Of a DNA stretch of 64,000 nt, positions 43,003-54,591 are shown piece after piece; position 1 is the stretch's first letter, and every line of letters starts with the position of its first letter. This DNA is from Branchipolynoe longqiensis (lineage: Eukaryota; Annelida; Polychaeta; Phyllodocida; Polynoidae): assembly GCA_030323885.1 (NCBI GenBank), contig CM059190.1:81894709-81958708 (forward strand), in the 5' to 3' direction. The notes under the pieces were generated by a model. The model worked only from the letters and a program-made list of their open reading frames with translations. It searched no databases and had not been told where the DNA came from. The translations under genes were made by a program, and so were the position numbers.

Positions 43003-43334
43003 TTGTTGTTTGTTGTTGTTTTACATCCTAGCAACATCTAAGATCATATCAGGACGGGTAACGACTTGTGACAGTGCGCACTCATGGCGACTTTATAGTG
43101 CTGTCCCACTGGGAAACCAGGCCGCCGGCACCATGACCTGGTATCCCACTCAGTCACATTATCCTGACACTGAGCACATCAGTCCTTGCCCTATCCTAAT
43201 AATGCCGAGCGCCTGGCTAGGAAGCGACACGTATCAATTTTAAAGTCATTGGTTTGACTCGACCGGGAGTCAAACCCACGATCTACCAGCATGGGAGACG
43301 GATGCTCTAACTCATTCGGCCATCCTGTCTGGTT
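43003..43334 (-). mobile_element. SINE family A, full-length, tail type 1
   Basis: A very complete copy from '(TTGTTG)nTTTTACATCC' to the head 'CTCATTCGGCCATCCTGTCT'. Good reference for the family. Confidence 0.95.
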
Positions 43335-43614
43335 CATGAGTGGGGGAGACAATAATGTAAATATTGACAAGGGGTACAGGCACTCTGGTTATTGACGGCA
43401 GATGCCTGAAGGTCGTCCCTATTGGAAAGCTGGCCTCAGTGACTAATAACGGCGCAGCTAATAATGGAACAATCCGCGCAGCTGCGTGAGCATGCGCAAA
43501 CCTGAATAGGCACCTGCTTACTCCCTGCATATTTGGGCAGAAGAATTATCGCCATTTGGGGGTGTCATTTTAATCTGGGGCGGCTTGAGTGAAGCTGCCA
43601 CCGTTTTATTCTCA

Positions 43615-44122
43615 CATGCACACTCACAGTAACAGTCACATTTGCATAGACGCTCACACTCATACCCATACTCACACTCAGGCTCACACTCACCTTCATA
43701 CACATACTCACCTGCACATCCACCACAGTCACACAATCACACTCACATTCACACTCACAGCCACACTCACACACTCAGTCACACTCACAGTCACAGTCAC
43801 ACTTACACTCACACTGATTCACCCTCACACACACCCACATAAACTCACAGTCACACTCATGCCCATAATCACACTCATACACAAACTCACACTCTCAATC
43901 ACACACACTCACAGTCACAGTCACACACAATCACACTCACACACACTTACACTCACACTCTCAATCACACTCACGCACACTCACAATCACACTCACACTT
44001 ACACTCACACACAATCACACTCACACACACTCACATACACTCACAGTCACACTCACACCCACACTCACACTAATACCCATACACACACTCTCAATCACAC
44101 TCACACACACTCACAGTCACAG
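43615..44122 (+). repeat. CACTCA/CACACT simple repeat, part 1
   Basis: Irregular CACTCACA/CAGTCA hexamer repeats, with His/Thr/Ser-rich open frames as by-products. Confidence 0.95.
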
Positions 44123-44432
44123 TGTTCTCTGTGGCGGAGTGGTTAGAGTGTCTGACTTTTTTCTAGGTCGGAATCCTAATCTGAAGGTCGGCGGTTCGAT
44201 TCCCCGTGCCCCCAGCTCTGCCAATTTGGATTTCCACCGCTGTGTATAACTTACAGCGTCATAAAAGGCCAGTTGCTCTCATACCATGGCTATGTGGTGT
44301 GGGAGATTAAAAATCCCTTGGGTCGGTAAAAGTGTAGGCCCGGGCTTTCTATCGACAAACTGTCTAATGGTGAAAACAAGCCTATTCAGGCTTATCCATG
44401 ATAGGCAGTATAAATCTTCAACAACAACAACA
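44123..44432 (+). mobile_element. SINE family C, full-length, inserted in the simple repeat
   Basis: 'GTGTTCTCTGTGGCGGAGTG' head with B-box 'GGCGGTTCGATTCCCC', complete body, (CAA)n end. CACACTCACA-type sequence continues on both sides, so the SINE split one array. Confidence 0.9.
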
Positions 44433-44755
44433 CACAATCACACTCACACGCACACTCATACACATACTCACACTTTCAAACACGCTCACACACACTCACA
44501 GTCACACTCACACACAATCACACTCACACACCCTCTCATACACTCACACTCACAGTCACACTCACACCCACACTCACACTCATACACATACTCACATTCT
44601 CAATCACACTCACACACACTCACATTCACAGTCACACACAATCACACTCACATTTATACTCATACATATATTCACACTCTCAATCACACTCACACACACA
44701 GTCACAGTCACACACAATCACACTCACACTCACACACACTTACACTCCACCTCCA
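44433..44755 (+). repeat. CACTCA/CACACT simple repeat, part 2
   Basis: Continuation of the array at 43615-44122. Confidence 0.95.
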
Positions 44756-44764
44756 CTTCCACAG

Positions 44765-45380
44765 CATCTCATCCCATTCTGCTCATTCTAAGGTAAAGGC
44801 ACTTAGCTTAAAGAGATCCAACATGGCGGCGCAAGGGGTGATTTCAAATGTAATGAATGACAAAGCCATGCTACTGACAGGCCTGGAAATGGAATCGTGA
44901 TGATCTATGACGGGTTGTGACTAAATACAGGCAGTTTACAACCTGGATTGATCATTTATTATCGTTAAATCACGAACTGGCTGAGATGCCATTCTGTACA
45001 GTTGTACCTCTTTTCTTTTCCTTTTTTTATCTTTCTTCAAAATGGCTTCTTGGGAGTAAATCACGACGAGGCAGACAGGGTTATAATAGTGATTTTGTCC
45101 GCAGTAATCGTAACAGCATATGGCAAAGTTCAGCGCAGATGCTAAATTCAGGTTATATTAGGAATGAAAGAGTCATTAGTAAGTTGTGGGGTGGGTGGCG
45201 GCAAAAACTGGCGATCACTCTGAACTGGTGGGTTTGTGTCCAGGTGGCAAGTGATTTGATTTGAACCTGGAGATGGTTGTGACGTCAGAGAGCCTGGAGG
45301 AGCGAATTTGCACTAGGTGGTGACACAGTCGGAGAGGTTTGAGTTCAAAGCTGGGTGAACAATCAATGTCGAAGTTACAA
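44765..45380. other. No gene seen
   Basis: Unique sequence. A ~115-codon open frame around 44917-45264 has no recognisable domain. Confidence 0.4.
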
Positions 45381-45382
45381 CA

Positions 45383-45920
45383 TGTTGTAAAATATTCCGA
45401 TTTATGGCATCGGAGGGAACACAAATGTTCTATTGCTGATCGGGTATATGTGACCAGGCACATGTATGTGTTTATATGTAGGTGCTGGTGGTGCCTGGGT
45501 GAGATGTAAATTGACATAGTGGTGCTGGCAGAGCTGTGTGTAAAAGGGGCACTCAGTGCCTACCTCCTCCCCCTGTGCTAGGTAGGATCACCACACTCAG
45601 GCTCAAGGCAGGTGGTGGCCAGGGGAGGCACACAGCTTGGTGGTGGTGGGCAGACCACTGGTAACCATGGGGACCAGGAATGCTGGATCCATATTTGAAG
45701 AGCCAAGAATACTTGTTTCCCATTGGGGGAAAGGGGTGGGATGATAATCTACAATGAACCCATTTACCTAATGCTGAGGGTATCATATACATAATAAACT
45801 AGAGGGCTTGACTCTCTCTCTTCTTTCACACTTTATACTCTTCTTTTCTCTTTGTCTGTATTGATCTCACTATAGCCTGCCTACACAACCATAGATTCGA
45901 GCTTTAGCCATTCTACAATA
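45383..45920 (+). mobile_element. Solo-LTR-like repeat, copy 1
   Basis: Starts TGTTGTAAAATATTCCGA and ends GCCATTCTACAATA, nearly inverted ends. Contains 'ACATAGTGGTGCTGGCAG', an AATAAA-type signal ('ATAATAAACTAGAGGGC') and pyrimidine-rich 3' part ('TTTCTCTTTGTCTGTATTGA'). A second copy is at 62378-62900. Length (~540 bp) and layout fit an LTR. No internal retroelement genes are adjacent. Confidence 0.55.
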
Positions 45921-46039
45921 TGGCGACAGTAATGTTACTTATTGCATGTGGTGTTGATTCAAATGACTCTGTGCCACGTGGAGAATTACCCATGTTACCA
46001 AGTACTATGTCAAATTATGCTATGCACTGAAGTGAATAT

Positions 46040-46170
46040 GTTATCAGTAATGAAGCACCTCACATTAGTAAAAATCGCTACAACTGCCTAATCTGATGGA
46101 AGCATCACATTTTCAAAACTGAAACTCTCGTCTAGATTTAATCCGACATACCCAACTTCTTCAAAGTCTT
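46040..46170. repeat. Remnant of the TTAA-flanked element
   Basis: 'TCACATTTTCAAAACTGAAA' and 'CTCGTCTAGATTTAATCCGA' resemble one end of the TTAA family. Termini are not intact. Confidence 0.4.
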
Positions 46171-46299
46171 CTGACCTAATGCTGAGGGTATCATTTAACT
46201 GTGCAGGATTTTCTGCGGATTTGGTCTTTGTGAATATTCAGAAATGAATCACAGGGCACGTAATTAATAGCTGTTCCACTAGATGGCGCCGCAATGCGG

Positions 46300-47410
46300 G
46301 TCATTGATGTAGAATCATCTCACCACAATGTGGATCATTGATGCAGGATCATCTCCCCACAATGTGGGTTATTGATGCAGGATCATTTCACCAAAATGTT
46401 GGTCATTGGTGAAGGATCATCTCACCACAAAGTGGGTCATTGAAGCCGGATCATCTCACCACAATGTGGGTCATTGATGTAGGACCATTTAACCAAAATG
46501 TGGGTCATCGGTGCAAGATCATCTCACCACAATGTGGGTCATTGATGCAGGGCCATTTCACCACAATGTGGGTCATTTGTGCAGATCATTTCACCAAGAT
46601 GTGGTTCATTGATGTGGGATCATCTCACCACAATGTGGGTCATTGATGTAGGACCATCTGATCACAATGTGGGTCATCGATTCAGGACCATCTCACCACA
46701 ATGTGAGTCATTGATGCAGGATGATCCTACCACAGTGTGGGCTATTGATGTAGGATCATCTCACCACAATGTGGGTCATTGATACAGAGCCATTTCACCA
46801 CAATGTGGGTCATTGATGTAGGACCAGCTCACCACAATGTGGCTCAGTGATGCAGGATCATCACACCACAATGTGGGTCATTGATGCAGGATGATCCTAC
46901 CACAGTGTGGGTTATTGATGTAGGATCATCTCACCACAATGTGGGTCATTGATACACAGCCATTTCACCACAATGTGGGTCATTGATGTAGGACCAGCTC
47001 ACCACAATGTGGCTCAGTGATGCAGGATCATCACACCACAATGTGGGTCATTGATGCAGGATGATCCTACCACAATGTGGGTTATTGATGTAGGATCATC
47101 TCACCACAATCTGGGTCATTGATACAGATCCATTTCACCACAATGTGGGTCATTGATGTAGGACCAGCTGACCACAATGTGGCTCAGTGATGCAGGATCA
47201 TCACACCACAATGTGGGTCATTGATGTAGGTTCATCTCACCACAATGTGGGTCATTGATGCAGCATCATTTCACCACAATGTGGGGCCTTGATGTCCGAT
47301 AATATTGCTGAAATGTGGGTCATTCAGAATAGTGTCGCTGCCGTCTGGGGCATTGATGCAGGATCAGATTGCTACCATGCTGGTCATTGATTTAGGACCA
47401 TGTCAATGAA
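46300..47410 (+). repeat. 34-bp minisatellite with 170-bp higher-order unit
   Basis: About 32 units of 'ACCACAATGTGGGTCATTGA' plus TGCAGGATCATCTC-like (34 bp). Five consecutive variant units repeat as a block: 'GATACAGAGCC', 'GATACACAGCC' and 'GATACAGATCC' at 46781, 46951 and 47121 are exactly 170 bp apart. Decays after ~47280. Confidence 0.95.
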
Positions 47411-47690
47411 AATGTGGGTCAGTATTATGTCGCACTTGCACATTGAGAGCATTGAGAATGGCACGCATGATGAGGCCTGATTGACGGTTCAGCGGGACAC
47501 ATACCAGGCACGTCGTGGTAAGAAGTAGAACCATAAACAAGATACAGAATTTATGCACGACACACACAGGTAGGAGACGCGTGCAAACTGGATAAGCAGC
47601 TGGCCACAATGACAATGTCGCGACCACATCCCATTCTACTCTGTGTGGAACACCACACCTCCGACACATCACCCAATGTCACCACCTCTC
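47411..47690. other. No gene seen
   Basis: Nothing recognised. Confidence 0.4.
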
Positions 47691-47898
47691 CCAATTTGGA
47701 TTCAAGCCGCTGTGTATAACTTAGTGTTATCAATGACTGGTTGCCGTCATACCATGTCTATGTGGTCTGGGAGGTTAAAAATTCCCTGGGTTGGTAAAAG
47801 TGTAGGTTTGGGCTTTCTATCGACCAAGTGTATAATGGGGCAAAAAACACTATTCAGACTTATCCATGATAGGCAGTATAAATCTTCAAGAAGAAGAA
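47690..47898 (+). mobile_element. SINE family C, 5'-truncated
   Basis: 'CCAATTTGGATTCAAGCCGC' to 'ATGATAGGCAGTATAAATCT' with (AAGAAG)n end. Confidence 0.85.
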
Positions 47899-47899
47899 C

Positions 47900-48340
47900 A
47901 CTGGTAGTAAGAGTATAATATATTATTAGTAAACCAGAGAAAGACGCAAGTTGTAGGTCAGCACCACCTATCGAGCAACTCACAAATAAAAGTTGTGCCA
48001 AGTTTCATCTATTAATGTAATTACATCTTAACATGCCTGAAAAGACCCCAACTAATTACCACATTTTACTGGAGTAATATAACGTGGAGGAAAGTTTCAT
48101 GAATTAGCGTAGTGAAATGTTAACTGGTTGAATAAACTAGTAAACACAGTTTTGGTGGAGAAGTTGAGAAAATATGCAGGATGACGCCTGCGTTATGGAA
48201 TGCAATGCGAGATGGGACATTAAAAATAACAGGGATACTTAGAAAATAATGTCATTTTTCCAGGATTTTATGTTTATCGGTGCAGCTCACCTCCAATCCC
48301 ATGTATTGTTGTTGGGTGATGGTGTATTTATGCTGCCCAT
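47900..48340. other. No gene seen
   Basis: AT-rich unique sequence. Confidence 0.4.
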
Positions 48341-48344
48341 AATA

Positions 48345-48557
48345 GTTAATTTTAACAACCACGCCAAAACTCTTGACACCATAGCAGGCATATGCTTCTA
48401 CAGTAACAGGTTCTATTAAATTGCCTCAGTATTCCCTTTTGTGTGGTGACAAATGTTTAATAAGTGCACCAGTATCTAAGTTGGATATATGCGGAATCAA
48501 ATTTAGAAAAATGTTCATTTCGGAAATTTGATGTTTTCATCACACTATGCAGCTCTT
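48345..48557 (+). mobile_element. TTAA-flanked TIR element, copy 4, 5'-truncated
   Basis: Aligns with the 3' two-thirds of copies 1-2 and ends 'CACTATGCAGCTC' followed by TTAA (48558-48561). That TTAA is the one inside a SINE-A tail. Confidence 0.75.
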
Positions 48558-48593
48558 AAATGTTGCTAGGCTGTAAAGCTCCAATAAATACGT
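48558..48593 (+). mobile_element. SINE family A tail fragment
   Basis: 'TTAAATGTTGCTAGGCTGTA' then AAGCTCCAATAAATA. It is the target of the TTAA element just upstream. Confidence 0.65.
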
Positions 48594-48594
48594 T

Positions 48595-50085
48595 TCTTTT
48601 CTAATTACAGTGAATAAATGTGTGAATCTGTTGGATTACAATATGTAGATGTAAATATCATGATTTTGTAATTAAGTCTCGGCATATAGAACCTAATATA
48701 TCTGATATACCAAGTCACACTTATGAAATTATATTTTCGATTGAGCGGGATGTAGGTCACGTGCTGGCGTATCGACCTGTGATGGTGTCGGTCAGCCTAT
48801 CGATCCTGCTCAGTGGACCCATGTACAGTTTGGGCTATTTTCCATTCCAAACACAATTGGTTCATCAAAGGCTGTGGTATGTGCTGTCCTGTCTGTGGAA
48901 AAGTGCATATAACAGACCCTTGCTGCTTATCGGAAAGAGTAGCTAATATGGTGGCAGTGGGTTTCCTCCAAAGAAATATCTCAGGATAACCATATGTTTG
49001 ATGTCCAATGTGCTCTAGAGACATTTTAAAATAAAACAACCTTTGCTTTACTTATATTTACATATCATTCTGTCTATGCGTTCTTCTTGTATAATGGTCA
49101 TGTGGGACAGCGGCCTGCAACTGTTTGAAGAGTATATAATTACAGTCAAACTATGATGCCAGATGTTCTACAGGTATGCACCTGCTATATACACATATAA
49201 TCGTTTCATATGTAACAAGCTACAAATTAAACACATATAGTAGTTTATGTATAATATATATATATATATATGTATGTATACATGGCAGTCTCATTTAATC
49301 AAGTGAGTCAAGTATAAAGGCAGTGTTCGTACAAGTTAAAATGTAAAAAAGTTAGTCAAATCAGGTTCTCTCAACCCTATCGCTTGTGGTCATCTTATTG
49401 TATGGATGGGTGGGCGGCGAGAAAGGGGGTGGCTGTTGCTGGTCTGGTGAATGGAGGCGTAGTGGTGAAAGCAGGACCTGGCAGGCTGTCGTTGACTGGA
49501 AGTGACACCACAAATCTCGCGGGTGAGAGGTGGTTCGCGAGAATTCTGGCAGGGGGCGTGCTGGTTGGCTGGATCGACCCAGGTGGCACCACTGCAGCAG
49601 CTCCTGTTTGCATGCAAATTACCCATGTTGACGAACCAACATGAACAATGTCATTGTCTCACCCTTAAATTAATTGAACTGTTCTCTGAGAGAATAATTA
49701 AGTAATGACAAATGGGAGCACCTCATTTCATTCAATTCAGCACAGTCAGCGAACAAGATTAAACAAATAACATATACATATAGATATATATATATATATG
49801 TATATATATGTTCCAGGCCTTTGGAACCCTTAGGGCACGTATTAATGGAACATATATATATATATATAATACCTTACTTTGTAACAGTCACACTCATATA
49901 CTGATTATATAGTCAGCATTGTTCTAATCACAGCACCACCTATTAATTCATGAATTTATTGATGCTGCAATTTTATAACACTCCTTTCTATCACCAAAGG
50001 GCGACTGCATTGAACATTAGTTAAACTTATTAACATGATATTTATATTCATATTTATATATTTACATGTTATTTTATTAATTGTT
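48595..50085. other. No gene seen; TA microsatellites
   Basis: (TA)n runs at ~49254-49276 and ~49770-49870. Open frames around 49384-49705 overlap on both strands and show no domain. Confidence 0.45.
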
Positions 50086-50189
50086 GATCCGGTGTGGCAG
50101 TAAATCGCAAACCCTGGAAATTGCACACCCCGGGGTTTGCGATTTACTAGGAAATCACAAACCCCCCCTGGAAATCGCAAACCCCCCTG

Positions 50190-50580
50190 TGTTTTGGGAC
50201 CGATTCGGGCCAAATCTATTCAATGCGACTATATTTAACAGAATTATATACTCAAATCGTGAAATTTCATTAAATTAACCCTAAATTCGAAGCGTTATTA
50301 AGGCTACCGCCGCATTGGCGGCGATATTAATCGCCCAACGTAATGTAAACAAATCGCCGCCGCATCGACATCGCGTTCCATACTGGCGGCGGCGGCGATT
50401 TGTTTACTTTACGTTCGTCGATTCGAAAATATAACTAGTAATATCGCCGCCAATGCGGCAGTAGCCTTAATAACGCTTCGAATTTAGGGTTAAATTGGTA
50501 ACCAAATAAGTGAAATTTGACCAATTTAACCCTAAACTCGACGAACGTAAAGTAAACAAATCGCCGCCGCCGCCGAATGG
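50190..50580. mobile_element. GC/AT foldback element, copy 1 (rearranged)
   Basis: A near-palindrome around 'GGCTACCGCCGCATTGGCGG' (50301) and its inverse 'CCGCCAATGCGGCAGTAGCC' (~50447-50466), with outer 'TTTAACCCTAAATTCGAAGC'. Its right side carries an extra repeat of the arm ('CGACGAACGTAAAGTAAACA', 50537-50556) instead of the normal end. The full copy is at 59788-60166. Confidence 0.75.
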
Positions 50581-50591
50581 GGGTGTCATGG

Positions 50592-50597
50592 TATAAA
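50592..50597 (+). promoter_or_regulatory. TATAAA-like box inside TIR
   Basis: GGTATAAAACC within the left inner arm; the right arm has TTTAAAACC at the equivalent place. Promoter role is speculative. Confidence 0.2.
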
Positions 50598-51219
50598 ACC
50601 CCGGCCCGATCGCAGCCCCTGCCGTGAAGACAGTTGACTAAGCATTTATTTTTGTAAAATAAATTTAAAAGCTTTCATTGGATTGATTAAAAATATCTTA
50701 ATGCGCGATTGAAGAGGAAGATCTGAAGTATTTAATGTAACCTAAGAGCAATTTATGCTGAAAGTATTAAAAACAGAGATAATAGTGAAAGTTGGGATAT
50801 TCTGAGTGTCAGTGCAATCTTCATACAGAAAAAGTGAAATATCTCTAAAGCTACACCACTTAGAAACAAGCTGCTTGGTACACATATAGAAAACATATTC
50901 GACGGATAGATTATATTAAATTTATATGGTTAGGATTGTGCATTTCTATTACACTTTAATAGACACTGGCAGTGTGTATTCGTTCTGCAGCCTGTTTACA
51001 ACCTCTGCGCATGCGCAGAGGCCACGGCAGGGGCTGCGATCGGGCCGGGGTTTTAAACCGTGACAGGGGGTTTGCGATCTCCAGGGGGGATATGCGATTT
51101 CCTAGGAAATCGCAAACCCCCCATGCCCATATATGGCATGGGGGTTTGCGATTTCCTAGGAAATCACAAGTGGGGGTTTGCGATTTACAGGGTTTGCGAT
51201 TTCCTGCTACACCGGCAAG

Positions 51220-51710
51220 CCGATATAGTTCGCGATATGTTTAGGTAAGAATTGGTAATTTTCTCATTATCATTAAATGTGAATATGTAAAGTTGATTTG
51301 GTCATGTTCCCAGTGTTTATCGAGATCAACTTACTTAGCAAAATTATTGATTATTTCTATCAAGTGGTCTTTTGTGTATCCGCCGATCCACTCCAATTCA
51401 ATGTGCTCCGATTCCTTAATGTCTTCCACGTAGCGATTCTCCACTGTAATTGGCAATCTGAAACTTCCGGTTTGAACCGGATGTATAATTGCACCCAAAA
51501 AAACCTGCGCAGTTAAGCCAGTAAGGGAGCAGCAGGAAGATAATTGCTTTGCTCTCCTCATCAGCGAACCCATTGTTGTCTGGGGATTAGTGCACATGCA
51601 CAGCAGTTTACAGCTTATCGATAGCAAGCGCGATTGGACATTGGGCATGTTTCTCCGGCAAAATGGGTAATTCACGACGCGGAGCGGACTACTATAATAT
51701 GGGCCTTTAT
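51220..51710. other. No gene seen
   Basis: Overlapping open frames on both strands (51298-51675) without domain evidence. Confidence 0.4.
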
Positions 51711-51711
51711 G

Positions 51712-51862
51712 TCACTCTCCCTCCTTCATCTCACTCTCCTCCCACCCTCCTCCTCTCCCCGTCCCCTCCTCTCACCATTCCTCCTCCTTCCTCTCACTTT
51801 CCTATCACCGTCAAAACCCCACACACCCTTTCCATCTGAGTCCTTCCCATTCCCGCCGCTAG
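51712..51862 (+). repeat. Left arm of a near-identical 151-bp inverted repeat
   Basis: Pyrimidine-rich ('CTCCTCCCACCCTCCTCCTC', 'CTTTCCTATCACCGTCAAAA', 'CTTTCCATCTGAGTCCTTCC'). The reverse complement of 53623-53773 with only about half a dozen differences by eye. The inner side also forms a hairpin CATTCCCGCC-GCTA-GGCGGGAATG. Confidence 0.9.
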
Positions 51863-52034
51863 GCGGGAATGTGAAGGAGTTCAATATACCGTCAGAGTTC
51901 AATATACTGTACATTGTTGGAAGGGAAGGTGAATGGCAGCAGAGGGAGGGGGAGACCAAGAACATCATGGTTTACAAATATTTCACAGTGGACAGGCTTG
52001 AATTATTCACAGTCTATCAGAACAGCACAACATC

Positions 52035-52107
52035 GGGACAAGTGGAGAACCATTGCATCCAACCCTCGACTAGAGGATGGAACTATTGATTGATTGATTG
52101 ATGTCAA
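52035..52107 (+). mobile_element. Severely 5'-truncated LINE, same family as 11405-11884
   Basis: 'GTGGAGAACCATTGCATCCA' and 'CCTCGACTAGAGGATGGAAC' (peptide WRTIASNPRLEDGT-like, 'WRTIASNPRLEDGTI' at 11.4 kb), then a (TTGA)n tail. Confidence 0.8.
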
Positions 52108-52109
52108 TG

Positions 52110-52550
52110 ATCAGTGTAGTTCAGGCTAAATTAGAATAGGCTAAAGGTAGTAAGTTTCAGTCCGTATGTTCAAGTCCGTTCATCGACCAGGCACTCAACC
52201 CCACCAATCGCAATGTCTTAAATGCGGGTGGGTGGGCGATAAGTTTTGGAGATCGGTTTGTCTGGTCGGAGCGGCATCTTCAGTGGAAGAGCCATTAGCA
52301 GACGGGCGCGTTGCCAGCTCCAGAAACTTTCAGGAACTGACCGGCATTAATTATGAGTATGAGTCAGCATTAATTACCGGATGAGAGAGGAATTTGTTTG
52401 CGCAGGCGCAGTTCCATATCCACCAGGTGGCAGACAGGTCGCACACTCATCTGTGAATTACCCCTATTATCGCCAGGAAAGCACCATGCCCGAACATCCG
52501 GGATCAAGTCCCCGTCAAGATTTAAAGTTCCCGTATCATAAACTTCCTTT
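52110..52550. other. No gene seen
   Basis: Unique sequence. Confidence 0.4.
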
Positions 52551-52552
52551 TA

Positions 52553-52780
52553 TCATGATGTTTGTTTGTTGTTGTTTTACGTCCTAACAACATCTCAGGA
52601 CGGGCACACTCACAGTAACAGTGAGTGTGCCCGTCCTGGCGACTTTATAGTGCTGTCCCACTGGGAAACCAGGCAGCCACCACCATGACCTGGTATCCCA
52701 CTCAGTCACATTTTCCTGACACTGAGCACACCAGTCCTCACCATGTCCTAATAATGCCGAGCGCCTGGCTAGGAAGTTCC
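52553..52780 (-). mobile_element. SINE family A, 5'-truncated, with an internal perfect hairpin
   Basis: Reverse-complement tail and body. At 52596-52638 CAGGACGGGCACACTCAC and its exact complement flank a 7-nt loop, replacing the usual 'GGGTACCGACTTGTGACAGT' segment. Confidence 0.9.
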
Positions 52781-52784
52781 ATTC

Positions 52785-53622
52785 TCATAAAGTCCCCGAC
52801 CGGATGCGGGGGGGCTGAATCGGTGACAATATTTATATAATATAATTTATATAACACAAAATCCACTCCAAAATCCCGTTAAATTGCTTAATACTTTCAT
52901 TTAAATTAAATCACCCTTTAAAATAAAAGTTACTTCAAACTAAATTAAACCAGATTATACTGCTCAACCTAATATATTGATCATTTTCAAGAGAAATGGA
53001 AAAGAAACTAATACACACACACACAATATCGATATATGCAACGTGAAGGCGCTTAAGAGGAAACCTGGACAGAACATCCTGACACCTTTTGTGGACATGC
53101 CACCACATGAACAGCGGAAGTACTGCATGTCCAGAGGGGCCGACACAACTTGCACACCCGGATATTTCAGCGTCTTTACAAGACAATTTAACGAGCCTAA
53201 TCAAGCAACTAGGGGTGGGGAGAAGCGCGATATTTATATCTATAAGGACATGCTCCAGCATCGATGTTATTGTTAAGAGAATCTCCTCTGCCCCGGACAA
53301 TGCCCCCCCCCCCCCCCCCCGCCCTTCCGCGCCCCGCCAGCCCTATCCTCAGTCGGTCCTTCCCTCCCCCAGCACTGCATAGTCGTACCCTTTATGATCG
53401 ACCTTTCAGTGGAATGAGAATAACCTACTGCGCTATCAATATCATTCTTGTTGGGTTTGTCTTGTTGCAGCCCCCGCCTATCTTGGTCACTGATTGTAGG
53501 AATGCCCGGCATGTGGGGTTTTCTCTTGTTATGTGGCTGGAAGGACCCGGTAGGTGTGTGTTGGGGGTGGGGGCGGGGGGGGGGGGGGGGTGGAGGGTAA
53601 GGGACAGCTCGGCACGGGCCTC
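52785..53622. other. No gene; poly-C and poly-G runs
   Basis: A scrap of the TTAA-family interior ('AATAAAAGTTACTTCAAACT') lies at 52920-52985. C homopolymer at ~53303-53320 and G homopolymer at ~53575-53590. Open frames in 52977-53382 are unsupported. Confidence 0.45.
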
Positions 53623-53773
53623 CTAGCGGCGGGAATGGGAAGGACTCAGATGGAAAGGGTGTGTGGGGTTTTGACGGTGATAGGAAAGTGAGAGGAAGGG
53701 GGAGGAATGGTGAGAGGAGGGGACGGGGAGAGGAGGAGGGTGGGAGGAGGGTGAGATGAAGGGGGGAGAGTGA
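53623..53773 (-). repeat. Right arm of the 151-bp inverted repeat
   Basis: Purine-rich mirror of 51712-51862. The GA-rich composition continues to ~53845 but the match ends at ~53773. Confidence 0.9.
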
Positions 53774-53944
53774 TAGGAGGCGGGGGAGGAAGGGATCATG
53801 GGGGTGGGAGTGGACGAGGGGAGAGGGGGAGGAGGGGAGGAGGGGTAATTATAAGTGTTAAACAACTTAGGAATATAATCCATTTAAAAGAATTAAAATT
53901 CCTTGGTATGAGGCGAGTTCCTCTGCACTAACCTTCCCACTGAT

Positions 53945-54112
53945 TACTTGTTTGGGGGTTTACGTCCTAGCAGCATCTAAGGTCATGTGAAAAAGGGAAC
54001 CGACTTGTAGCAGCGTGCGTTTATGGTGACCTTATAGTGCTTCCCGGCAGGAAGACCTGGCTTCTGCCACCATGACCTGATATTCCGGTTAGATACATTA
54101 TCTTCATACAGA
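53945..54112 (-). mobile_element. SINE family A, tail and part of body
   Basis: 'GTTTACGTCCTAGCAGCATC', 'CCACCATGACCTGATATTCC'. Ends before the head. Confidence 0.8.
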
Positions 54113-54591
54113 ATCTACATCCTCTTTGGACTGTGTTTGAGTAGATTTGCGCCTTATAGTGCTGAGATTCAGTGCATTCATCGCCAGGACACAACATTGC
54201 ACTGAGTCGTGGCTCTTAATACCCTTGCTTACCGATCTTTGGTTCGATTCTATCACTTGTATCACATGCCATGAGATCTTGCGCTAGATCTAAATCATAG
54301 CAAATCTTTTAGTTTCAGTCATACATGGATCGAACCCGCGACCTGCCAACATTTAAGTTCTAATCTATCCTGTTTGGTCACCACTATGCCACTATTACAG
54401 GCAGTGGATTGTGTGAACATCTCGTCCCCCATCTAGCGATATTCCCTTGCAATTGGACAGTCATCACTCCTTGCAATTGTCGCTGGATGTACGTCGGGCA
54501 TTACTCGCTTTTCCAATCCACGTCCTAAGTCGACTGTATTGTTCCTTTGTTCGATGGCATTCAAAGAGCGTCACAGAATGCTGGAGATACT

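Larger units (their letters stand above)
50089..51215. mobile_element. Long-TIR element with ATCGCAAA sub-repeats, split by a foldback element
   Basis: The left end CCGGTGTGGCAGTAAATCGC and the right end reverse-complemented CCGGTGTAGCAGGAAATCGC start arms of ~150 bp. Each arm has several TTTGCGATTT/AAATCGCAAA words, then an inner block 'AAAACCCCGGCCCGATCGCA' (left ~50596-50615, right ~51037-51056 inverted). On the right the arm is continuous. On the left it is cut at ~50190 by the foldback element and resumes at ~50580. The ~390-bp centre (50630-51020) is non-coding. Confidence 0.75.

Noticed and set aside
43589..44900. His/Thr/Ser-rich proteins of 185-204 codons
   Set aside because: Simple CACTCA repeat with an inserted SINE.
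46300..47410. Regular 34-bp repeats suggesting a CRISPR array
   Set aside because: Units are contiguous, with no unique spacers between them, and the genome is eukaryotic.
49384..49705. Overlapping frames on both strands suggesting a gene
   Set aside because: Open in several frames at once with no domain; probably GC-rich unique DNA.
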